A stretch of 64,000 nt of DNA from Sporothrix humicola (taxonomy: Eukaryota > Ascomycota > Sordariomycetes > Ophiostomatales > Ophiostomataceae), in assembly GCA_021396245.1 (NCBI GenBank), contig WNYE01000119.1, positions 35,546 through 99,545 on the forward strand, in the 5' to 3' direction. Positions 33,321 through 43,154 of this stretch are shown here, piece after piece. A program made the translations under genes and the position numbers. Below the pieces are notes generated by a model. The model saw only the letters and a program-made list of their open reading frames with translations. It searched no databases and was not told the origin of the DNA. The number at the start of each line of letters is the position of its first letter. The stretch's first letter is position 1.

Positions 33321-34208
33321 ATGTTGTCGATTTTGAGGAAAGCGAGGCTCAAGGACAAGGAATTGAGGATCTTGATGCTGTTCGTCCACCCCTAATTCCT
33401 GACTTTTGAGATCCTTTTGCAACCTTTCACATGTCACTAATACACACCCTTTGCCAGCGGCCTTGACAATGCCGGAAAGACGACGATTGTCAAGCAGATT
33501 ATGGGCGAGGATGTCAATACGGTGAGCCCGACACTGGGCTTCATTATCAAGACCATTGACTATGAGGGGTAGGCGTCCCTCCTAGAAACCTTGATTTGGA
33601 CATAGACTAACACGGTTTGCAGGTATAAACTGAACATTTGTGAGCTCTTTCCATTGCTACATTCGTATCCTTGACGACTGCCATCTAACACAACCAGGGG
33701 ACGTCGGCGGCCAGAAGACTTTGCGGTCGTACTGGCGCAACTATTTCGAGCGAACGGATGCTCTTATCTGGGTCGTTGATGCGACAGACCGGCTGCGCAT
33801 CGACGACTGCCGCGAAGAGCTGCACGGCCTGCTCCAGGAAGAGGTGCGCACGACTTGACGCTGCTTTGCGACAAAAGGAGTTGCTAACTTTAGTTCAGAG
33901 ACTCTCCGGGGCCAGTTTGCTGGTCTTTGCAAACAAGACGGATGTTCAGGGATGCATGGACGGAGACGAGATTCTGCAGGTGAGAATCGCAATGTTGCGC
34001 AATATTGCTGTCCCTTTGACGGCCAATTTCGATCGACCATACACCGTACTGACCAATATCTCACTTTTCTCTGTAGGCATTGAAACTCGACGAGATCCGC
34101 ACACATCGCTGGCACATTTTGCGGTGTAGCGCCATGACAGGCGTTAACCTGAAAGAAGGCCTGGCTTGGGTCGTCGAGGATGCAAAGGCAAGACTGTTCC
34201 TGTACTGA
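33321..34208 (+). CDS. ARL2: ARL2-type small GTPase (tubulin cofactor pathway)
   Basis: Arf-like GTPase (S. pombe Alp41, yeast Cin4) that works with tubulin cofactors in alpha/beta-tubulin assembly. There are six exons: 33321-33379, 33458-33568, 33623-33639, 33698-33843, 33899-33979 and 34077-34208, giving 181 residues, the usual length. GTP-binding motifs are the P-loop GLDNAGKTT at 21-29, WDVGGQ at 63-68 and ANKTD (guanine specificity; NKTD in place of the common NKQD). The N-terminus [16 protein letters not shown] matches the family and lacks Gly2, so it should not be myristoylated. The exon structure is fixed by the conserved protein: every junction restores a family residue. Exon 3 is only 17 nt. 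Confidence 0.94.
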
Positions 34209-35619
34209 ACATGCCGGCATCTGCCTCTTTTTCCTGGCTGCCTCTCCTTCCTGGAAACGCGGATGGTTCCTGACGGTCGATCATCCGTCACACGATAATT
34301 TTATTGTGTCTACAGAGCACCTCCTGTCAGGCCGCACATGGCCCTGCATTCCGCATTCCGCATACCGTCGCACTGTTCATTGCACATGTTTGACTGGAAT
34401 TCGTATTCTTAAAATTTCTCAAAATTTTAAATAGGATATCCACTGCACTACGGCGCACAGGAAATGCTGTCTTGGACGGTTTGGCGTTGTCTCTGCCTCA
34501 TCTGCCCTCAGGGGCAATTGTCTCACAGAAGAACACCCAAAAAAAAGGGTCGAGAAGAGCGAACAGTGCCACCTTAAAAGGATCTAGAATAATCCAGGAA
34601 AAATCACAAAAATACCAGAAATGTTGACTGTCATTGTGGCCCGACGTTGCACTCGTTTTCGTCGCTGTTTCTTGTGTTTATCATTTCATGTTGGATTTTT
34701 TGACGATATTGGCCTTAATTGCATAATGTAAAACCAGGGATACAGTGATATTGCGACGCCGGGGATGCGCTAGGGCACTCGGGATGGGCACAGAGGGCGC
34801 TAGGAACAACCGGCAAAAGCCTGGACGAGCCTGGAATCAACGAATCGCAGCGCGCCCAACGCGCTGTCAGCTCAGGCCGCCCAGCCGAATGACGCTAACA
34901 GCACTCGACAGCACCCACACGCACCGACAGTAAACACCCAAACCCGCACAATCGCGTGTGATTAGTGGATGACGGCGAGAGTAAACAGAAGCTCACCCGC
35001 GCTAATGTTGACCCCGTAACACCTCGACCTTTTGGTGTGCTTTGGTGCGTTTTGGCTCTTTAGGCGAGTGTTTTTCTGAGTTTTCGTGACATTTACGACC
35101 CTTGGAGCAGCCTTCTTAGTCATTTAGCAACAAAAGCCCCCGCCCCCATCGTGACTTGAACTTTGGCGCGCCCGGTTCTGTTTCTTGTTTCTCGCGATTT
35201 GGACCTTGTTGTCAACACGCATTGCGTTGTTTATTCTTCCATTGACGTCGTCGTCTCTACGCCCAACTATTCGTTCATCAGTACTTGGCGTTTTTCATCA
35301 AACACTCCCACTTTCGAACCTCGACACAGCCCAAGGCTGCTCTCTTTCTCCCACGCCTCGATCGATCGATCTTATCACACCCCTGGACGGCCCATTTCAG
35401 CCGCCTGTTGACGTCCTGCTTTCGTCCCTTCTTTCCTATCGTGCCTTCCACCAAAACGTTCCGAGTCTCAGCGTGTCATGTCTGCGGGTTCGCCTCGTGC
35501 CGGATGAACAATAACCAGGAGGATTGGCCACAAGCATAGAGCCGCTTCATAGCAAGCCGCTATTTTGACGAAACAACGAACTACAACCACGATCCGAACA
35601 ACCATCGATAAGCATAAAC
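34209..35619. promoter_or_regulatory. Intergenic region and leader of the gelsolin-like gene
   Basis: About 1.4 kb. The left part is the ARL2 3' flank. From about 35,160 the sequence is rich in pyrimidines and probably is the transcript leader of the gelsolin-like gene, with two short upstream frames at 35478-35507 and 35504-35539. No other gene is visible. Confidence 0.5.
35478..35539 (+). promoter_or_regulatory. Two stop-start overlapping upstream ORFs
   Basis: A ten-codon frame (35478-35507; MSAGSPRAG) ends in TGA, and the next ATG lies inside the same ATGA, opening a 12-codon frame to 35539, 80 nt before the main start. Such an arrangement can favour termination-reinitiation. Its relevance depends on where transcription starts. 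Confidence 0.35.
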
Positions 35620-38600
35620 ATGTCGGACGAGGTGTCCAACTTTCTGCGCTCGGTGGAGCAGCTCAAGGATCGCCGGCTGGAAGAGGATGAAGCCCGATCA
35701 CGCGAGTTGGAGGAGCGAATTCTGCAGGACAAACGGGAGCGCCAGGCGCGCCGAGCAGGTGAGTGAGCTTTCTTTTGTTGCTCCTCTCGATTTCTCTTCA
35801 TTCGCAGAACTGGGCGTGGGCAGATTGGCCGTTTTGGCGATGCGCATCATGGCGATCTTGTCGTGGAACGCTCCTTCCTCGTCTGTTCTCTGTTCCATGC
35901 CCGGCACATGACGAACACGGGATGCACCTCTCCTTCCGTTTCGTCAACTGTCTCCGTTGCACTTGCCATTTTACTTTCAGTTCATCCCTTGCCTCTTCTG
36001 CGAGCTTCATCTAACAAACGCCCCCTAGAACGAGCCAGGTCCATCTCTCCCCAGAAATCTTCTCCCGCCAACACACCACCGCCGCCCTCTTCCCACCACC
36101 GCTACAACAGCTCGCAAACATCAGACGTTTTGAAACTCTCGTCCTCGCCTCCCGTGCTCGACAGCCCGCGGAGCCCCACGTCTCGTGCCTCTCAGCAGCA
36201 GAGCAGCAGCAACGGAAACGGCGTCTCGGCCAGCAATGCAGCCTTGGCCGCGGCTCTCGACTATTCAGCTCCCTCTGCCTCCTCAGACTCCTTTGTGACC
36301 TCATCTTCGCCGACCAAGGAGAACGAATCACCCTTTGACGCTGACGCCAAGACACCATTGGCTGGATCGTCTCTTACACGGACACCTACGCTTTCCTGGC
36401 AGCAGAGACGTCCGCCTTCGAGCAGTGGCCAGCCTGGGCCTGATCGGTCATCTCGCAGCCGCCCTCTCTCGATTGTTGCCGCCGAGAACGCTGCTGCTCG
36501 CTCCTCCATTTCCCACGCCACCTCGCCGCTCTCACCCGAATCTAAGAACATCGACAAGAACGACAGCGACGCACCCATCTCCCGCGACCAAATCGCCCAA
36601 GCTCTGGGAGCGAAGGACCCTTCCTGGTTCCGCCAGACGGCCGATCGTGGCGCCAACTCGGCTGCCTACCGCCGCTCGCAAGTAGAGGACGAGGACCGCC
36701 AGGACCTGCACGCTGCCAGTTCTCGTCTCCCTGGCCTTGGTCTGAGCCGTGGCCCTTCTGCCGAGCCTGAATCGAGCGCCTTTTCGCCTCCCCCGCCCGC
36801 CCATTCACAGTCGGCCGCCCTGTCTGCGCTCTCTCCTGGACTGCAGGCCAGTATCGCCAGAAAGACGAGCCCTTCGCTGCCCCTGACGCCCACACAGAAG
36901 CTTGATCCACCGCGGGAGTCTTCCATCATCTCACCAAGGGACTCGATCGTCTCTCCGCCGTCGGGACGCACGTCTCCCATTCGGCCTCTGTCGCCGACAA
37001 AGGGTGCCGGTGGCTTTGTGCAGAGTGCTATGATGAAAAGGAGTGACAGCGTGAAACGTTGGAGTGTCACATCCCCGCCCGGCCTGCAAAGAGCCGATTC
37101 CATTGCCTCGAGCCGCGCCGCTCTCGACGGTCCCCGCCGTTCGGCTACTACAGCGCAGACTAAATCAACATCTCGTCCTACCTCGAGCCACGGACGCGAG
37201 TCTGCTAATAACAGCCGCCCATCGACGCCCACTCGACTTCAGACGACCTTCCCTGACGAAGACAAGACCGCCACGAAAGAAGCACCGGCAGCTGTTGAAG
37301 AAGAAAAGAAGGTGACGCCACCTTCCAGCCCTTCAAAGACCATGGACCCCCGCCGCTGGAGCCCGACAAAGACCTCGAGCTGGCTGGATGCCGCTCTCAA
37401 CAAGCCCGAGTCGCCCAAACCAAAAACCGCACCGGCGCCCAACAGCCAGCCGTCCTGGATGGTGGAGCTGAACAAGGCCAAGGCGCACAAGGCGAGCAAC
37501 CCTAATGAGGCGACGCCAACACCACCGCCCGTGGCCCGTAGACATGAAGTCAAGACGGGTGGTCTGATGCGTTCAGGCCCCATGGGCACAGCCGCGCCGA
37601 TTGCCACACCGTCTCCAGCTGCAGCACCGCTGACTGGCCGCAGTGGTCTTGGCATCTCTATGCATACACCGTCTTCGTCCATCAGCAGTGTCTCTGGCAA
37701 GCCGACGCTGCCCAAAGAGAGCACGCCGCCCAAGGGCGATCTGCGTGCCAACCTGAAGCCAAGACAGCCTCTGCCGTCTGAGAAGAAGGATTTTGGTGGC
37801 AACAACGAGCTCCAGAGCGTCGTTGGCGGTCTTCGCCGGACCAAGACACAAAACTATGTGGCCCCGGATGTTCTCAAGGACAACATTACCAGGGGTAAAT
37901 CTGCCCTGAACGTCACGGGCGGGCCCAAGCCACGCGAAAAGAAGGACGAGCTCAAGGACGCCATCATGCAGAAGAAGGCCGAGTTCAACCAGGCCAAGTC
38001 CGAGGGCCGCGGGATATCAACCAACGCACATGCCCGCGATCAAAAGGAGCCTGTGCCAGAGGGCGTGGCCAAGAGGCTGGTGCTCAATAAGACGGGCGGC
38101 TCACAGACGTCGACGGGCTCTCTGGCACCCTACACTCGGCGAGACTCGTCTCCCTCCAAGGCCCTGGCGGAATCTGCCGTCCACTCCCTTTCTTCTGCTG
38201 CTCCTTCTTCCTCCGAGACCCCGGCCAGCTTTAGCCGCTCTAGTACGGCATCTACACTGTCTGGGTCAAGCACGACGGAAGTTCCCGAGACACGCGAGCC
38301 ACGTGAAACACGCGCCGAGCCTGAGCCGGTGTCGTCGCCTCCTGTTAAGAACAGCTTCAACTCTATCGGCCGCGCTGGTGTGCGCGTAGGCGGTTTTGGT
38401 GCCCCTGGTGGAAGCCCTGGCGGCGCTGGCAGTGCTCTTGCAAGCCGCTTTAACCCAGCCCTTGCTGGCATGCTGGCTAGAGGTCCTCCTCCCATGGTAT
38501 CTGGCGGTGGCGGCTCGCCGAGCGACGACTCTGCATCGGCATCTTCTCCCATCGGTGGTCGCGGCCCCCCATCGGCTGGGTCTTCGTCAACAGAGCCACC

Positions 38601-40879
38601 TTCCGGTACTGGCCCGCAGCTGACGCATATGACTAAGGGTCGTGCCCGTGGCCCGCGCCGCAAGGCCCCGTCCAATCTGCAGCAGACCTCGAAGCCGGCC
38701 GAGGAGACAGTCACTTCGCCCAAGCCTACTGTCACAACTCCCAAGAAGGTGCCTCCACCGACAACGCCCAAGAAGGCAGACATTGTGGTGCCCCAAGTAG
38801 TTTCCCTGGTCGATTCGACCAAGAAGACGGCACCCGAACCGGCACAGAAGCCTGCCAGCGTCCGTGGCAGCCCCGTGATCTCGCTGGTCGACTCGTCCAA
38901 GTTCAAGTCGCCCGTTGAGGATAGCTCTACACCTACCAAGGCCAATGTGATTTCACTGGTTGATTCGTCGTCGAAAAAGTCGCCGACGCCCAACTCGTAT
39001 GGAATGCCCACCAGGATCCACGAGCAGGTGGCAGCCGTTGCACTGAGAAACGGCAGCAGCCAGCCAATGAGGCCCGCTGTGGGTAGCAAGCCTGTCATTG
39101 ACAGCAAGCCCGCGCCCGAGAAGAAGGCTATTGAGGAGCCCACACCAGCATCTCGGCCGTCGTCTCCTAGCAAGATCGACGTCAAGAGAATGTCCAAGTT
39201 CCTCGAGCAGTCGGCCAACGCACCAGCCGAGGTCCCGCGTCCTCTGTCGCCCTCTAAGACGGGCGGTGCGCGGCCGCTCCCTGTTCCTCGGCCACTGTCC
39301 CCGCAAAAGACTGGCGGCAGCGCTCGTCCCCTGCCTGTCGCGCCCGTGTCCCCTAAGAAGAACGAGTGGCAACCGACCAGCCCGGCTGCAGGCGGTGTGA
39401 CCTCGCCGGCATCTGTCTCGTCCGGGACATTCCGCCGGTCTAAGGTGTTTAGCGATACTCCCGTACTTGCCCCCTCCTCTCCACAACAGCCGCCGAGAAC
39501 ACCCTCGTCGTCAATGCGTATCGAGCCGCAAGGTTCTGCTCCTGCATCACCTGCTCTTCCTTCGCCCATGCGGTCCCCGACCAAGCAGGCACAGGAAGTG
39601 AGCGTTGTTCTCAACGACTTCTTTGGTACCGACCGGCCCAGCCGGACATACCGCGCCGACACGGCCGACATTCTGTCCAACCGCCCGCACACGGATATTA
39701 AGATCAAGACTCTGAGCGCGCAGCTGTACCGCGTGGGTGCCGATGGCAAGAAGCAGACTGTCCCGGCTCACTACGAGCGCGTTCTGTTTGAGCGTGAAAT
39801 GTACCTGTGCCCGCACACCTTTACAGACAGCGGCGGCCGCAAGGTGACCGAGGTCTACTTTTGGGCTGGCGACGACGTCCCCGAGGCCATGGTCCAGGAT
39901 GTCCAAGTGTTCTTGAGCCGCGAAGCACGTGCTGTCGGCGGGAAGCTTGTGCAGCTGCAGCAGGGCAAGGAGACGCCCGAGTTCCTGCTGGCTCTGGGCG
40001 GCATTGTCACGATCCGCCGCGGGTCCAGCAACACGTACGACTCCTTGGCGCCGTCCATGTTCTGCGGTCGCCAATACATGGGCCAGATCGCCTTTGACGA
40101 GGTGGATTTTGAGCCGTCCAGCCTCTGCTCCGGTTTCCCGTACTTGATCACAAAATCCGGCAAGTGCTACCTGTGGAAGGGCAAGGGCAGCAACGTCGAC
40201 GAGCTCAGCTGTGCACGGCTGATTGGTATGGACTTGGCCCTCATGGGCGAGCTCGCCGAGGTCGAGGACGGCAAAGAATCGGCCAACTTCTGGGCATTGT
40301 TCCAGGGTAGCGGCAGCAACTCTCGGGGCGGTAAGCCCGGCTCGGCGGACCACTGGCGCCTGAAGCCCAAGTACGACCGCTACGCGCGGCGTCTCTTCCG
40401 GTCGGATGCGTCACATCCGGGACAGGTAAGAAGACAACCCACACTCCATCCAGTTGCACGCACCGCTAACCGCTAACCTTAAGATCCACGAAATCCATCC
40501 GTTTGACCAGCGCGACCTGACGGCCGACGGCATCTACGTCTTGGACGCCTTTTTTGAAATGTACATTATCGTCGGCCGCCAGTCACAGTCGCAGTACGCG
40601 GCCTTCCGCAACGCGCTCGACTTTGCCCAAGAGTACGCCATCCTGGCCGCCGGCATGGAGGACCGCCCCTTTGTGCCCATCTCGACCGTCGTCCTCGAGG
40701 GCATCCCGCGCGACCTCAAGAGCGTGTTCCGCAAATGGAGCGACGACCTGAGCCCGACGCGCATGGCCACGGCCACGCCGAACGTGACGAGCCCCAAATC
40801 ATCGACGTCGACCATTAAGCGTGGCCGGAGTCTGCGGATCGTGCCCTTGACGGTGGCTCTGCAGGCCGTGGCGGAGTAG
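35620..40879 (+). CDS. Large DUF4045/gelsolin-repeat actin-binding protein
   Basis: Exons are 35620-35758, 36029-40425 and 40484-40879 (introns of 270 and 58 nt), giving 1643 residues. The N-terminus is a charged helix (SNFLRSVEQLKDRRLEEDEA). Residues 50-1230 are extremely Ser/Pro/Thr/Lys-rich and match the general style of the fungal DUF4045 region, with many S/T-P-x-K sites. Short internal repeats include three copies of V-I-S-L-V-D-S-S/T-x-K around 38797-38979. The last 400 residues (from about 1240) hold gelsolin-like segments, e.g. VPEAMVQDVQVFLSREARAV, then GGIVTIRRG, SGKCYLWKGKGS and a final unit after the second intron. It probably binds or caps actin filaments, with the tail regulated by phosphorylation; this is inference from domains. 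The first intron is long but the only one that joins the two open frames. Confidence 0.88.
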
Positions 40880-41301
40880 GAGAAGTTGGAGAAGGTTATG
40901 AAGAAAAGTTAATTATTGTGTTTATATGGAGGATGGGGAAGGCTGGAGCTTGGCATCTATTATTCAGATGGGGGCGTTTTGTTTATTTTCTGTCTCTTTT
41001 TTACCTATTTCTTCTTTCCTGTTATTATCATCTCTTTCCTGCATTGCATAGCTCATCATTTATACCCTATGGGCTGGGGCTTTACTACTGTTCATTACCT
41101 TTTCCTTTTGGACTCTTCTTGAGCAATGTAACAATTGTCACTTCTCAACGACTCAACAAAGAATCACGTGTCTACTAGATGATGTTGTTCGTTTAATCTT
41201 TTCATTGTGAAGTAAAAGACGCCTTCCTAAACGCCCTTGGGTATATATTACAACGTCTACTTTTGTACATTTGGAACCACCGTATCCCACTCATTTCCCA
41301 C
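40880..41301. other. Convergent 3' region gelsolin-like/MED10
   Basis: About 420 nt of AT- and T-rich 3' UTR sequence between converging genes; no gene seen. Confidence 0.5.
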
Positions 41302-42270
41302 CTATGACGTCTCCATCGCGTCCTGCCCGCCACTGCCGGCCTCTCCGGCACCTCCTGCACCACTCCCGCCTCCTGCTCCGCCGCCTGCAGCGGATATCGG
41401 CTGTGGTGTCGACGGCAGAATGCCCATCATGTCGATTGTCGTGGCGGCGCCAGAGGCCGCATTAGGGCCGCTGCCCGCGTCCGAGTTGCCCGACGGCGTG
41501 CCTGCCCCCGCCTGGTTGCTCCCGCTTCCCGGATGGGCTGACGGCGAGGCCGAGGCCGACAGAGACTGGGAAGCAAGCGCGGCAGCGGCGGCCGTCGTCC
41601 CTGAATTCCCCAAAGGCCCGGGCGTCTCGCCATCGCCAACAACGGTCGTCTTAGACCCGTCAAAGGACGTGACACTCGCCGACGTGGGCACAGCCGTGGA
41701 GGCTGTCGAGCCGCCTGTTGCACCCCCTCCCCCAGTCTCCGCCGTCGCCCCCATGATGCGGTCCACGTCGCCGCCCAGCTCAGGCAGCGCCGACCGGATC
41801 TGCCCGGCCAGGGTGTCCCGGAACTGCGCAAAGGCGCCGCGCTTGCCTGCCCGCAACTGGTTGGTGCGGCGGACGAGCTCGACAAACTCGCGGGTGTAGA
41901 TGTCGGGGTTGCGGCCGGCCTCGACGTATTGCACCAAATCGCGAGGGACCGACGGCAGGTTGCGGTGGCCCTGGCCGGTGCTTTCGAGGGAGACGGGAGC
42001 GTCGCCGGGGTCGCGGTCGTTTTCGGCGACGGTGTTGACGTCTCTCAGTGCTTGCGACAAAATGCGGACTTCGGCGACGAGGGCATCCAGCGAGGTATGG
42101 GATCCGGCGGCGTCGTAGGCGCTTGTGTGGAGCATGACATTGTAGAGGGACTGGATGGTATCGCGAATGGCAGCTAGAAGGGGAGTTAGTGACGATTAAT
42201 TGGACAGCTGACAAAGGAGTGGATGCTCACTCTCTGCCTGCGCGGTCGCAGAGTGTCCTATGGGCGCCAT
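41302..42270 (-). CDS. MED10: Mediator complex subunit 10
   Basis: Middle-module subunit of Mediator (yeast Nut2), bridging activators and RNA polymerase II. Exons are 42231-42270 and 41302-42173 (57-nt intron), giving 303 residues. The conserved core is residues 14-150: DTIQSLYNVML, then VPRDLVQYVEAGRNPDIYTR and EFVELVRRTNQL, which are the Med10 hallmark. After residue 156 comes a Gly/Ala/Ser-rich disordered tail that about doubles the length relative to yeast (157 aa) and human (135 aa). The first exon encodes only MAPIGHSATAQAE, and the start context is ccATGG. Residue 14 comes from a codon split by the intron. Confidence 0.93.
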
Positions 42271-43154
42271 GGTTGCGGTGTGTGAGGGTGATGCGCGCAC
42301 TCGATGGCTGGGTTGTTGACGTCGCGATGGATTGAAGGTCAGAGGTTGTTGACAAAGGCCTGATGCTGACTTTAGTGGGGAGCTGTGACAGGCCCCAGGG
42401 AGCTCAACGCTCAAGCATGATGTACAATTTGCACGTGACCACACCGGAGTCGGTGACACGAAGACTGGCTATTTGGCACCAGCTATCCAGCACAGAATTT
42501 CGCGCTCCTAGCGGCAGATAGCTGTGCTATTAGCTGTTTTGTCATGGTGCTGGAATGTGGCAATACCATCATCATAACAGTGCGACGTTAATCAGACGAA
42601 AGACCAAGAAAAGATCATCCATGTCCCTTACGAGGTCACCAATTTTGAGAGCAATGGTTAGATGTCAAAAAAATCAAATTACTCCGGGACTAAATGCCAT
42701 TTTCGTGTCCCCCGTTTGTTGACACTGCCGCCAGTGCCAGTGAATAAAAACAAGACCACCGTTTCCGTTTCCCAAATATGAACCGAGCTTCCAATCTGAA
42801 TAAAGAGCAGAAAGTAGCAAAAAACAAACGGGCAAAATAAAACAAAAACAAAAGCAATAACGAACAAAATCACAAAATAGTAATACACAAAGCAGAGGGC
42901 AGTTGACAAAACAGAAAGGAGACTAAGGTACCAAACACTCGAAGGGTACTCTTTAATATCACAACACTGAAAGTGATGCTATGCTCGTTCACGAGATTCC
43001 AAGTTGCCAACGCCATGCTTGCAAAACACCTTATCAAAACAATAAACACCTGGTCGTCTCTCATGGATCTCCCAAAAGCAAACGCGATGGAATGCCCCAA
43101 TACCATGCAATGCAGTTGCAAAAAAAGACAACGTGACAAAATGCGGAACAACAT
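42271..43154. other. Intergenic region between MED10 and the SP-rich gene
   Basis: About 880 nt with the MED10 promoter on the left and the 3' UTR of the neighbouring minus-strand gene on the right. No gene, repeat or clear promoter box is seen. Confidence 0.5.

Noticed and set aside
38130..39749. 539-codon minus-strand frame inside the gelsolin-like gene
   Set aside because: Long antisense frames arise from the Ser/Pro/Thr codon bias of the sense gene; the sense frame has recognisable domains and splice sites.
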